DNA from: an uncultured Lachnospiraceae bacterium
GTDB taxonomy: Bacteria; Bacillota; Clostridia; Lachnospirales; Lachnospiraceae
Assembly (NCBI GenBank): GCA_945919075.1
Contig: CAMEIX010000010.1
Coordinates: 41,498 to 105,497, forward strand
Reading direction: 5' to 3'
Length of the DNA stretch: 64,000 bases
The translations under genes and the position numbers were made by a program. Of this stretch, positions 17,385 to 25,355 are shown one piece after another. Under the pieces are notes generated by a model. It did not search any database. It saw nothing but the letters and a program-made list of their open reading frames with translations, and was not told where the DNA came from. The stretch's first letter is position 1; each line of letters starts with the position of its first letter.

Positions 17385-18587
17385 CTAATAACGCTCCGTT
17401 TTCCATATATCCTTTCCATTCTGGAAGGCACGTAACTTCATTCTCTTTCTTTCGTATAATTCTTTGATTTTGGGAATCCTTATATGACGTTCCAATAAGT
17501 CTTTCTCGTATATTGAAAAATCCATTTCTGCCAAATCAATATCAACTATTTTTCTATCCTTAACATAGCTTAATAATTTAATTTCCTTTTTTATAAATGA
17601 ATGAGTTTCTATTTGGTCCAAATGAATTTGATCTAATTGCTCATAGGGAATATTGTAAAACATAGAATTCCCGGAGTCATAAATAGGAGCCATTCCTAAT
17701 ATTTCCAGTGAATCCGGATCTCTGACTACCGATATATTATTCATATGTCTGTCCGTATTTGACAGCAGATAATCTGTCATAATTTCATAATCCATAAACG
17801 CATCAAATTCCTGTTCAGCTATTCCAAGTTCAATGCAAATTCTCTTCAAAGGATAGTACAATGACTCATTCTGCCTGATTTTTGTTGATTGTAATAATTC
17901 CCAAGCACTTATGATTTCTTTATTCTCTGAACAAAAATCATAAGACAGACACCCCAGACCTTCTATTCCTCCTTCTACTGTTAACACTGTTTCATAATAG
18001 GAAGTATAATTAGAAAATCCTTGTTTTTCATGTAAAGCGGTAGCAAACAGCTCATTTATACTTTGTTGGTAAGATTGTCCATAGTTTCCCTTTATCATAT
18101 ATCTTTGTCCGGACATATCTATACACCATTTTTTCTGCAATTCTCCTTGAGAGGCTGCACAATTGAATTTTGTCTGATGTCTCAAATCTATCGCATGTTC
18201 TTTGTTTAGCGTTATATCGCCAAAAGTATCAACAAAATCATTTGTAAAGAGATTAACATCTGCCCAGTTAAGACCTTCTCCGCGTGGCTGGATCCAATAA
18301 CAGTCGGACAGACTAAGTGCCAGATTATCAACAAGCGCACTACTTGTTGAATCATAACCTAATCTTTGTAGTGCACTCTTTACGCCATTTCTCGTTTTTG
18401 GGATTGCTCTATCTCTCCACCATTCATGAAATTTCATGGCGTTCATTTTCCCGCCAATTGGGAAGTGGTCAATTGCGCTTTGATTGATTCGAAATGATCC
18501 TAATTCACCACTATTTGAAATTTCCATAAGGCAAACAGGAATGTCTTTGTGCATTAGATAGTATTCTTCTGCTACTTTTTTTGCCAT
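17385..18587 (-). CDS. HipA-like Ser/Thr kinase toxin
   Basis: 400 residues. The C-terminal half has the HipA kinase signatures: a nucleotide-binding Lys in RYMIKGNYG (about 166), catalytic NTDRHMNN (277-284) and metal-binding APIYDSGNSMF (300-310). The N-terminal ~130 residues do not resemble the standard HipA N-domain strongly. The preceding HTH gene ends 4 bases before this ATG, as in hipBA. Expected role: phosphorylation of a translation factor such as a tRNA synthetase, held in check by the HTH partner; the target is not predictable here. Confidence 0.8.
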   Translation of the reverse strand: MAKKVAEEYYLMHKDIPVCLMEISNSGELGSFRINQSAIDHFPIGGKMNAMKFHEWWRDRAIPKTRNGVKSALQRLGYDSTSSALVDNLALSLSDCYWIQPRGEGLNWADVNLFTNDFVDTFGDITLNKEHAIDLRHQTKFNCAASQGELQKKWCIDMSGQRYMIKGNYGQSYQQSINELFATALHEKQGFSNYTSYYETVLTVEGGIEGLGCLSYDFCSENKEIISAWELLQSTKIRQNESLYYPLKRICIELGIAEQEFDAFMDYEIMTDYLLSNTDRHMNNISVVRDPDSLEILGMAPIYDSGNSMFYNIPYEQLDQIHLDQIETHSFIKKEIKLLSYVKDRKIVDIDLAEMDFSIYEKDLLERHIRIPKIKELYERKRMKLRAFQNGKDIWKTERY

Positions 18588-18591
18588 ATAC

Positions 18592-18990
18592 TTAACCCCA
18601 TATAATATCTTCTTGCTTATCTAATCTACAGTCTCTGTCAAATTTTTCAATTAATTCATAATAAGTCTCAAATAAGTCTTTCGTGTAAAGAAAGAGGTTT
18701 TGTTCTTTTACCGTTTCTACACTTTCATTGACTTTTATCCTGGTTCCTCTTCTGTCAATTATAATATGATTATCATTATCATAGTAAAATTTAGTTCCTT
18801 TTCCATCATCAATTACTTTTAATCTATTTGTATCTATAGGAAGTTGCTGTGCAATCAGTTTGATAATATAAGGAGCCGGCGTACTTTCTCCATATTCCCA
18901 TCTTCTAAGCGTTCCTAACGGAATATCAAATCTTTTTGCAAATTCTTTTTGCGTTTCACCAGTGAGTTCCCGCATTTCTTTTATATTCAT
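18592..18990 (-). CDS. XRE-type HTH regulator, HipB-like antitoxin
   Basis: 132 residues. N-terminal HTH (1-50): MNIKEMRELTGETQKEFAKR, then LGTLRRWEYGESTP. The ~75-residue C-terminal part (YYDNDNHIIIDRRGTRIKV, then an acidic helix ending RLDKQEDIIWG) is longer than in E. coli HipB and may bind the kinase. Its own promoter region carries two copies of a TAYCC-N5-GGRTA dyad. Confidence 0.8.
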   Translation of the reverse strand: MNIKEMRELTGETQKEFAKRFDIPLGTLRRWEYGESTPAPYIIKLIAQQLPIDTNRLKVIDDGKGTKFYYDNDNHIIIDRRGTRIKVNESVETVKEQNLFLYTKDLFETYYELIEKFDRDCRLDKQEDIIWG

Positions 18991-19005
18991 ATTTTATCAT
19001 CTCCA

Positions 19006-19060
19006 TATCCAAATTGGGTACTTCTATACTAAATATACCCAATATGAGTACTTTTGTCAA
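19006..19060 (-). promoter_or_regulatory. Promoter and two operators of the HipBA-like operon
   Basis: Minus-strand TTGACA (19055-19060), 17 bases, TATATT (19032-19037). Two dyads lie at 19036-19050 (between -35 and -10) and 19006-19020 (downstream of -10): each reads TAYCCAAWWTGRGTA-like, half-sites TACCC/TATCC and GGGTA/GAGTA, centres 30 bp apart. The half-sites recall the TATCC...GGATA of E. coli HipB operators but with a 5-base spacer. Confidence 0.7.
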
Positions 19061-19123
19061 ATTATATTTATGCTCCTTTCATACGCCCGATATTTATTTA
19101 AGATTCTCGCGTCATATATGAAT

Positions 19124-19139
19124 TGGAATTCTATTGACG
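19124..19139 (+). repeat. Left 16-bp inverted repeat of kinase/pseudo-resolvase cassette
   Basis: TGGAATTCTATTGACG, identical to the inverted copy at 20836-20851. It overlaps the last codons and stop of the pseudo-resolvase gene. Confidence 0.7.
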
Positions 19140-19913
19140 TGTGTTTACATATTCTCTATATCTTCTCAAAAAAGTAGAATTGCTAATTCCAAGCCTTCCG
19201 GCAGCCTCTGTGCTATTTATTTTCTTGGATTGATAATCCAAGAAAATTTCTTGTGCAGCAAGTTTATCAATCTTTATTTTTGTACGTCCCTTATAATTCC
19301 CATTCTTGGCAGACTGTGCAATTCCAATACTTCTTTGGGAATCCAGGAACTTGCGTTCAGTGCTATACAATGCCATAAATAAATCATAATACTGCTTTCG
19401 ATTTCTATCATCAATAATGAACGCCGGCGATATCACCTCATTGCCATAACAAATTGTTTCTAAAATCTTACGACAGATTACGGCACTACGATCCCCCAAA
19501 TTACTGATGGAATCTATCTCTATCGTTTTATCTTCCGGTCGCTTAACAAAGAGTTTATCTCCAGGATATTGTGTATGCGTTCTAATCAACCACTCCAACT
19601 GATTTAGATATTGCATGTCACATTCTTTTAGCAACGTCCACAAATCCTCTCTATTTTTTGCCGGAGTTCTTTCGCTAATGAAAACCGGAATAACATTTTC
19701 TCTGATATAGGATTTCTTCTTAAGATCTAAATCCAGACCCGGTATTCCTTGGAAATCTTTTGTGTCTAAAAGACTAATTACACTGTAGTTAGGATTTATT
19801 TCATATACAAAACTCTCATCTTCCCGTTCGGTATAATTTATATCTGCAACCTTATATGTAAGGTTATAATCATCTTTTAAACAAATATCTCCACGTGTTA
19901 CTATTTCTCTCAT
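19131..19913 (-). CDS. Resolvase-like protein lacking catalytic residues, C-terminal HTH
   Basis: 260 residues. The C-terminal half reads like a serine recombinase: STERKFLDSQRSIGIAQSAK (184-203), NGNYKGR, then a resolvase HTH (about 216-255; INSTEAAGRLGISNSTFLRR). But the N-terminal region has no YxRxS catalytic serine motif, and the position of the DRLGR active-site arginines holds SNLGDRS (137-143). I read it as a catalytically dead serine-recombinase relative kept as a DNA-binding protein. It is 4 bases downstream of a HipA/CtkA-like kinase gene, so it may be that kinase's regulator or antitoxin. Function is inference. Confidence 0.6.
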   Translation of the reverse strand: MREIVTRGDICLKDDYNLTYKVADINYTEREDESFVYEINPNYSVISLLDTKDFQGIPGLDLDLKKKSYIRENVIPVFISERTPAKNREDLWTLLKECDMQYLNQLEWLIRTHTQYPGDKLFVKRPEDKTIEIDSISNLGDRSAVICRKILETICYGNEVISPAFIIDDRNRKQYYDLFMALYSTERKFLDSQRSIGIAQSAKNGNYKGRTKIKIDKLAAQEIFLDYQSKKINSTEAAGRLGISNSTFLRRYREYVNTRQ

Positions 19914-19917
19914 TTCA

Positions 19918-20784
19918 TTAACCTCTTAAACCTAATTTCTTAAATGAAGTTAGAAGAATTTTGTTATATCGAGCAGTCAACATATGCTTATAAAACGCTC
20001 TTTGGAACTCTGAAATCAATGGTGTCTCATCAATCAGCTTTTCAACTTTAGACATATCTAATTTCAACATTACGTATCGCAAAGCATCATTGCATTCTTC
20101 AAATTGCAGACTATTAATTACTTCAAAATAAGAGCTCTTCTTTCCATTTAGCTTTACTTGTGATGTAGGAAACTGATAAATTCTCTTATCCGTTTCCTCT
20201 TCTGACTCCATAATCTCTTGCATCTCTACTTCATCTACTAAGTTAGGAAACAAACAAGAACCATTATCAAATACCGGAGCCAAAGAATACCTATTGTTTT
20301 CTTTTATAAAGCCCCAGTTCGCTCCATGACGGTCAAAATTGCCAAGCAACGCATCCATGATATAAATCCGCCAGAACATGGAAATTGTCTCCTGAACATT
20401 AGTAAGTTTCGAATTGTCATGCAACATTTGCATGATGTCTTCATAATCGTACTGATATGTTTCTTTATCCTGATCTAATGTACTCTCTCCAATATCATTA
20501 AAAGGAACAAACTGCTTATCCGGAACATTAAAATCCTTACAAGCAACTACTTCTTCACCTGCTCTGTATCCGAGGTATGTTTTATGCGCCTCTATCCCAC
20601 ATATTTCAAAAATATGAGAACCAATAAATTCAGATATATGATTATTTCTCTTTCCAAAGGCAGTTTGTTTTTGGAATTTAATCATATAGTCCTCTCCATC
20701 AATCGAAATTCCTTCTTTTCTTTCAGAGCCACCATAATATTTTCGATTGAGTTCATATTCCGAAAAATCTATTGCTGTAATCAT
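19918..20784 (-). CDS. HipA/CtkA-like protein kinase
   Basis: 288 residues, compact kinase without the HipA N-terminal subdomain. Gly/Ser-rich loop YGGSERKEG (17-25), nucleotide Lys36 in DYMIKFQK, catalytic NFDRHGANWG (149-158) and metal-binding APVFDNGS (169-176). The ATG at 20784 follows GGGGAGA; longer starts lack a site. Coupled to the pseudo-resolvase gene and flanked with it by 16-bp inverted repeats. Probably a toxin-like Ser/Thr kinase; substrate unknown. It is unrelated at the sequence level to the other HipA-like gene at 17.4-18.6 kb except for the kinase motifs. Confidence 0.78.
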   Translation of the reverse strand: MITAIDFSEYELNRKYYGGSERKEGISIDGEDYMIKFQKQTAFGKRNNHISEFIGSHIFEICGIEAHKTYLGYRAGEEVVACKDFNVPDKQFVPFNDIGESTLDQDKETYQYDYEDIMQMLHDNSKLTNVQETISMFWRIYIMDALLGNFDRHGANWGFIKENNRYSLAPVFDNGSCLFPNLVDEVEMQEIMESEEETDKRIYQFPTSQVKLNGKKSSYFEVINSLQFEECNDALRYVMLKLDMSKVEKLIDETPLISEFQRAFYKHMLTARYNKILLTSFKKLGLRG

Positions 20785-20806
20785 TCTATTCTCCCCATAA
20801 TTACTT

Positions 20807-20851
20807 ATTTTTATTATAGCTTTATTCCTTTTGTGCGTCAATAGAATTCCA
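20807..20851 (-). promoter_or_regulatory. Promoter of kinase/pseudo-resolvase operon, embedded in right inverted repeat
   Basis: Minus-strand -35 TTGACG lies inside the right 16-bp repeat (20836-20851), followed after 17 bases by TATAAT (about 20813-20818). The repeat therefore doubles as part of the promoter and could be the binding site of the resolvase-like HTH protein. Confidence 0.65.
20836..20851 (-). repeat. Right 16-bp inverted repeat of kinase/pseudo-resolvase cassette
   Basis: Inverted, exact copy of TGGAATTCTATTGACG at 19124-19139. The pair encloses 1728 bp holding exactly two genes and their promoter. No clear target-site duplication is visible outside the repeats. Confidence 0.7.
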
Positions 20852-20881
20852 TTTTATTTTTGATTCAATCACCATTTAAAA

Positions 20882-20912
20882 AGCTTAGTGAAACTATTTA
20901 TCTCACTAAGCT
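20882..20912 (-). terminator. Terminator of the BlaI-BlaR-like operon
   Basis: Stem AGCTTAGTGA / TCACTAAGCT (10 bp, perfect), followed on the minus strand by TTTTTAAA; it lies 37 bases after the stop of the BlaR-like gene. Confidence 0.75.
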
Positions 20913-20948
20913 CAATAATAAATTCATTATTTTAATTCGAAATATTCC

Positions 20949-22613
20949 CTAATTTATAGCATTTACAGGCAGCGAGCAGGAATACTTGACTCCGGTTCCC
21001 TTTCCCCCAATTTCCACATTACATAAGTTCCTGTATTCATTGAAATGAATGATTGCATAGGCATAGGTACTATGATTCTCCGAAAAACAGTAAGTGGTTT
21101 CCACCTCTTCGTCCGAGGCTTTTATAAATACCGCAGATGGATCCTCATGATTCATAACATCATAATAGTAAAATAAAGTCTCTCCATCAAAATCATATCC
21201 TCTGGGTGATACATAAAAGTCTCCAAAATCATATTGGATATCCGGTAAAGAACTTTTCCTCGCATACTTACTCTGATATTTTTTCGCTATATCCCACACA
21301 CCTTTCGTGGTGATACACTCCGGTGCAAATTCTTCAAGAGAATCCAAAACCGCATTTAAATCCTTCGGATTTGCAATTTCATAAACTGTCTGCCAGGCTT
21401 CTTCCCCAATTCGATATTTTGTAGTTCGAAAGTCCTGCTCATAAGTGACAAAACCATCTACATAGAAATTCATTCGGAAAGGTTCCCCTTTATTGAATAC
21501 AAATACAGAAAAAAATTCTCCTTCCGGCACTGCTACATCATCCCCTAACTTTTTCCATGAAGTAGCAGAAAGTGCTTTATTCATTTTTCCTGCATCTTCT
21601 TCACTGATTCTTAGTAAATTCGGTGCATAGTCTAAGGACATGGTAAGAATAGGGTCATGGGAAATGTCCTCAAAAGGGCGGGTAATCGGTTTCTTTTTAC
21701 TGGTTGCAAAACAAAGGGCTACCAGAAGAAAAATGAGTAAGGAAACCATTGTAATGAAAAAGGTAGGCTTCTTATAGTGCAAAAGATTTTTCACTCTTGC
21801 CTTTACCCCATTTTCCCCAAAGGCAACCGGACAGGCAGCAATCCTTGCCCGTGACATGCTACAGGTAAGCAGGGCCTCACAATAATCCGCCCTTTCATTT
21901 TCCCCCTCTTTTCCCATTGCTTTTTCATCACAGGCATATTCCATATCCCGGCAAAAAAGAATATAGGCAATCAGACAAAGCGGTTGAAACCAGTAGATGG
22001 ATAAAATCATGAATCCAAGCGGCTTCCAAAGATAATCCCTTCTCTTAAGATGCGCCATCTCATGCTTTAATACCCATTTCTTTGTATCCTCCGACAGGCT
22101 TGAGGGCAGGAATATTTTGGGGCGGATGATTCCTAAAATAAAGGGACTTACAATATCATCACATTCGTATATTCTTCCTTCCCGTCTCACAGCAGTTTTT
22201 ACACGGCGTTTTACCTGCATGTAAGTTACTATGGCATAAAGAAGCATGACCACAAGCCCTATGATCCAGACAATGATAGCCAGGTTCACATATCTGTGAA
22301 CCGGATTTACACTTACGGTTGCTCGCGGAAGCTGGGATAATGCTGTGGATGGTTTCACACTTTCCATACCGGCAGGATTCTCCCACATCCTCCTCATTAC
22401 GGTCTGTGTAGGAATCGGTTCTGACGTTGGAATGAAGCTTAGTACGCTGGCAACAGAAACCGGTACTATAAGCTTAACTGCCACTAATCCCCATAAAAGG
22501 CAGGAAATCCATTTGGGCATCTTTTTACAGGCAAGCCGTACCACAAGGATAACAGAAATTAGCAAACTCACGGTAAGTGCATTGTTAATCACTTTTAAGA
22601 AAATCTGTGCCAT
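20949..22613 (-). CDS. BlaR1/MecR1-type M56 membrane metallopeptidase
   Basis: 554 residues. Four membrane segments (about 6-26, 35-56, 110-132, then one near 290-310 after the protease domain) and a gluzincin HEMAH motif (184-188) with a downstream Glu in YACDEKAMG. In BlaR1 this protease cleaves the BlaI repressor. The C-terminal ~230 residues are not a penicillin-binding domain (no SxxK ... KTG), so it senses something other than a beta-lactam or responds indirectly. The BlaI-like gene ends 3 bases upstream. No beta-lactamase is nearby. Confidence 0.87.
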   Translation of the reverse strand: MAQIFLKVINNALTVSLLISVILVVRLACKKMPKWISCLLWGLVAVKLIVPVSVASVLSFIPTSEPIPTQTVMRRMWENPAGMESVKPSTALSQLPRATVSVNPVHRYVNLAIIVWIIGLVVMLLYAIVTYMQVKRRVKTAVRREGRIYECDDIVSPFILGIIRPKIFLPSSLSEDTKKWVLKHEMAHLKRRDYLWKPLGFMILSIYWFQPLCLIAYILFCRDMEYACDEKAMGKEGENERADYCEALLTCSMSRARIAACPVAFGENGVKARVKNLLHYKKPTFFITMVSLLIFLLVALCFATSKKKPITRPFEDISHDPILTMSLDYAPNLLRISEEDAGKMNKALSATSWKKLGDDVAVPEGEFFSVFVFNKGEPFRMNFYVDGFVTYEQDFRTTKYRIGEEAWQTVYEIANPKDLNAVLDSLEEFAPECITTKGVWDIAKKYQSKYARKSSLPDIQYDFGDFYVSPRGYDFDGETLFYYYDVMNHEDPSAVFIKASDEEVETTYCFSENHSTYAYAIIHFNEYRNLCNVEIGGKGTGVKYSCSLPVNAIN

Positions 22614-22616
22614 TCT

Positions 22617-22979
22617 TTATCCCTCCCTGATTTGATCAATCATTTTTTGGATTTCATCCACCTCAGCTTTTGATAATTTCTTGCGGGAGGCAAATGCTGC
22701 AAGAAATGCGGGCAGGGAGCCGGCAAATGTTTCCTCTATAATCTTTTCACTTTGTGCTGCGCCAAATTCCTCCTTTGACATAAGTGAAGTGACAACACCA
22801 TCTTCATTTTGGAAGAGCCCTCGTTCACACAGTCTTTTTAACATTGTATAAGTGGTAGACTTTTTCCACTCCAGTTTTTGTTCGCATATTTTCACCAGCA
22901 TACCTGAAGATATGGGCTCATTCTCCCATATAATATCTGCAAACTTCCCTTCTATAACACCTAATCTCAATTCCTCCAT
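22617..22979 (-). CDS. BlaI/MecI-family transcriptional repressor
   Basis: 120 residues, winged helix (ADIIWENEPISSGMLVKI, then KKSTTYTMLKRLCERG), with a C-terminal dimer/protease-sensitive region. Expected to repress its own operon and be inactivated by the adjacent M56 peptidase. A dyad GTCTACAACTGTTAGAC over the -10 is the likely operator. Confidence 0.9.
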   Translation of the reverse strand: MEELRLGVIEGKFADIIWENEPISSGMLVKICEQKLEWKKSTTYTMLKRLCERGLFQNEDGVVTSLMSKEEFGAAQSEKIIEETFAGSLPAFLAAFASRKKLSKAEVDEIQKMIDQIREG

Positions 22980-23020
22980 ATTCCCCTCCGGTCTAATGGC
23001 AGTAAACCATTTTTATTTTA

Positions 23021-23047
23021 GTCTACAACTGTTAGACCGAATTGTCA
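23021..23047 (-). promoter_or_regulatory. BlaI-like promoter-operator
   Basis: Minus-strand TTGACA (23042-23047), 17 bases, TAGACT (about 23019-23024). The dyad GTCTACAACTGTTAGAC (23021-23037) overlaps -10 and spacer and contains the TACA/TGT core usual for BlaI/MecI operators. A further half-site GTCTAA occurs at 22990-22995. Confidence 0.7.
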
Positions 23048-23113
23048 AGAGAAATTATGAAGAGATTTTAATGGAATGGAAAAGAATAGTAAAAGCCATA
23101 AATCAAGAAGTAT

Positions 23114-23971
23114 CTAGTATTTTAGCATAAATTTCCATCTATACGGAAAATCAAGATGCTTCATTGATATATAATGCTTATATTTCTTCACAAGCTTAAT
23201 TAAAGGCTTCCATACTTCCTTGTTCCACTTTACATGATCAGGATACATTAATTTCAACATGTATAGCTGAGCAAACAATCGACGTGTTGGGATGTATTTC
23301 TCGGATTGAGGCATTCTTGGTAATGCAGGGAATATCCAGTAATACAATCTGGAGTAATGGGCACACTTGTTTCTAAGATCTGTTAAGCATCTTAGCCAGC
23401 TTTCCATAATCTGATAATTGACTCCATACAAATCCTGTGCAATATCAGCTTTATCATTGTTTAACATATCAGAATAAAAGTATGAAATCATACCCATAGA
23501 AAAATATTCTATGATAACCCATATCGGAAAGTGTCCTGCATACTTATGCATATGATGCTTTACAACTAATGTTCTCGAATTTTCTTTTATGCAAGAATTG
23601 ACGCGCTTAACAAAAGAAGTATGATTATGTTTACGATTATATTTTCCAGAATCCATGTATCCTTCTTCTCCATACTTATGGGCATGAAAATAGGATAGCT
23701 GTGTTCTGAGATATATCTCTATTTCATCTACTGCTCCGGCTATTAAATTGCGAAGCTGTTCATCAAACTCGTATATTGCTTTTAATCGTTCAAATTCTAT
23801 ATTGGAGAATAATGGACCATGTCCATTTACCTGAAATGGTAAGAAATAAACGGAAAATCGATAGTAGTTTACACGACTTAGAAATGTCTTAACTTCTATA
23901 TCATCTGAAACAATGATATTCTTTGACTTTAGTATGGAGACCAGTTGGTCAAATGTCTGTGGTTTCTTGAT
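23114..23971 (-). CDS. AbiD/AbiF-type (Abi_2) abortive-infection protein with non-standard or lost start
   Basis: The reading frame is open for 285 codons and matches the Abi_2 family throughout: KKPQTFDQLVSILKSKNI at the N-terminus, VNYYRFSVYFLPFQ, and the HEPN-type RNase motif RNKCAH (R-x4-H, about 200-205) followed by YSRLYYW. The family's start should lie at 23971, 9 bases after AGAGAGG, but the codon there is ATC, preceded by an in-frame TGA. The first in-frame ATG is at 23656, which would drop 105 residues. Either ATC is used at low level or an ATG was lost by a single change and the gene is now silent. A small structured RNA precedes it. Confidence 0.7.
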   Translation of the reverse strand: MKKPQTFDQLVSILKSKNIIVSDDIEVKTFLSRVNYYRFSVYFLPFQVNGHGPLFSNIEFERLKAIYEFDEQLRNLIAGAVDEIEIYLRTQLSYFHAHKYGEEGYMDSGKYNRKHNHTSFVKRVNSCIKENSRTLVVKHHMHKYAGHFPIWVIIEYFSMGMISYFYSDMLNNDKADIAQDLYGVNYQIMESWLRCLTDLRNKCAHYSRLYYWIFPALPRMPQSEKYIPTRRLFAQLYMLKLMYPDHVKWNKEVWKPLIKLVKKYKHYISMKHLDFPYRWKFMLKY

Positions 23972-24000
23972 ATTTCAATTCCTCTCTTCTGTAAAAAATG

Positions 24001-24046
24001 TGCCCCCATTGGACACTTCTGCGAGAGGTGTGGGGGCTCCTGTTGC
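24001..24046 (-). ncRNA. Structured RNA upstream of the Abi gene (abiF-RNA-like)
   Basis: Minus-strand RNA with stem GCCCCCA (24037-24031) / UGGGGGC (24008-24002) enclosing a small ACAC...GUGU hairpin, followed by ACAUUUUUU, so it could end there. A promoter lies just upstream (TATAAT at 24052-24057, TTGCTT 16 bases before). The loop holds CCUCUC (24028-24023), complementary to GAGAGG in the ribosome site of the Abi gene (23986-23981). I recall that a conserved RNA motif next to abiF-type genes has been reported from comparative genomics; whether this is that motif needs a covariance-model search. Confidence 0.6.
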
Positions 24047-24127
24047 TATTTATTATACTCAAATAATGATGAAAAGCAACTGGTAAAAGTATGAAATTTC
24101 TGTAAACAATTCATTCACCGAATACAA

Positions 24128-25270
24128 TTATTCAATTTTTAGATTTTTATTAATATAGGTGTTTCTTTCCAATATGAAGCTATCGCCCTTTTTCACGAAT
24201 CCTTCCTCGGGCGCATCTGTTATGGCAATCTTGGCTTTGCCGCTATCAAAGTCTACTTCCAATTTGTACGGATTTGCGTCCGGGTACGCATCTGCCTGCG
24301 TAGCAACCAAAACTTCCTTTTCAAATTCTCCGGTAAAGTCCATATATAATGCGTTATCTATTACAAGAGTGCCTACGAAAGAACCATCCTCTTTTCGCTT
24401 AAGTGTCATCATACTTGCATCACTGTCGCTATAATATTCCTCTAAGATAAAATATTTTGCATCCTCATCCAACTCGGGTGCCAAAAATACATCTGTGAAA
24501 GCCACAAGCTGTCCTTGTATAATATGACTCTCCACGGACTCCCAAAAGCTTTTCACCTTTTTCTTTTGATAGGTCATATCTAAGACAGTGTCCTCAGGTA
24601 AGAAATAAACAGATACACTTTGGGACTCTACCGGAATCTCGTAACCTTCTGCAGAATATGTTAAATCCGTAATTCCAAAAATCTTATAAGACATGGTCAT
24701 AACATCATTTGCAAGCGCAGTCTCATATCGAAGCAAATATACATTGCCGTCGGATTCCAGCACATGATAAGAAATGCTTGCATCCTTTGTAAGATTTTCG
24801 GATGGCTGCTGCCAGTAAGCGAGACAGTACTCGTCACTTTCCTCTTTTACGGTATGCCAGATTAATTTTTCCTCGGACCACAGACTTAACTGCGTATATT
24901 CCCCCGCTCCGTCCTTTACCTTTCTTTGATACAAATCCGCATATCTGCCATTTTTGAAATAGGTATCCTGGGTGCCACCATCAAAAACATCAATTCCCTC
25001 ATAGAGTAGTTCATATTCCTCATTTAAGACAGGTTCTGAATCTTCCACAGATTGTTCCACGTTAGATTCCTTGATGGATTCTATCGTTTCGATTTCCTCA
25101 TGTACAATCGTACTTTCCACTACTTCATCAGTAGAGTTATCCTTAGGCAGTTTCGCAACTTCCTTCCCAGCCGGATCAAGCAAAAACAGGAAACCTATGC
25201 CACATAATAAAAAACCAACTATTGATAGTATTAAAATTCTTTTATTGGATAAAAATTTAAATGTATGCAT
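24128..25270 (-). CDS. Membrane-anchored hypothetical protein
   Basis: 380 residues. One N-terminal membrane anchor (about 12-30) followed by an acidic Glu/Ser/Val-rich linker (VVESTIVHEEIETIESIKE) and an extracytoplasmic domain predicted to be mostly beta strand. No family recognised. It is 85 bases downstream of the large binding-protein-like lipoprotein gene and probably co-transcribed. Confidence 0.6.
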   Translation of the reverse strand: MHTFKFLSNKRILILSIVGFLLCGIGFLFLLDPAGKEVAKLPKDNSTDEVVESTIVHEEIETIESIKESNVEQSVEDSEPVLNEEYELLYEGIDVFDGGTQDTYFKNGRYADLYQRKVKDGAGEYTQLSLWSEEKLIWHTVKEESDEYCLAYWQQPSENLTKDASISYHVLESDGNVYLLRYETALANDVMTMSYKIFGITDLTYSAEGYEIPVESQSVSVYFLPEDTVLDMTYQKKKVKSFWESVESHIIQGQLVAFTDVFLAPELDEDAKYFILEEYYSDSDASMMTLKRKEDGSFVGTLVIDNALYMDFTGEFEKEVLVATQADAYPDANPYKLEVDFDSGKAKIAITDAPEEGFVKKGDSFILERNTYINKNLKIE

Positions 25271-25355
25271 ATGTTTTCCTCATTCGTTGTGAACTTCTAA
25301 TATTTCCAGAAATGCAGATGGTTCATGCACCTTAACTTATTTATATCTCTGTGTC

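Noticed and set aside
19131..19913. Active serine recombinase / DNA invertase
   Set aside because: Catalytic Ser motif and both DRLGR arginines are absent; only the C-terminal half is recognisable.
20949..22613. True BlaR1 beta-lactam sensor
   Set aside because: No SxxK or KTG motif in the C-terminal part, and no beta-lactamase gene beside it.
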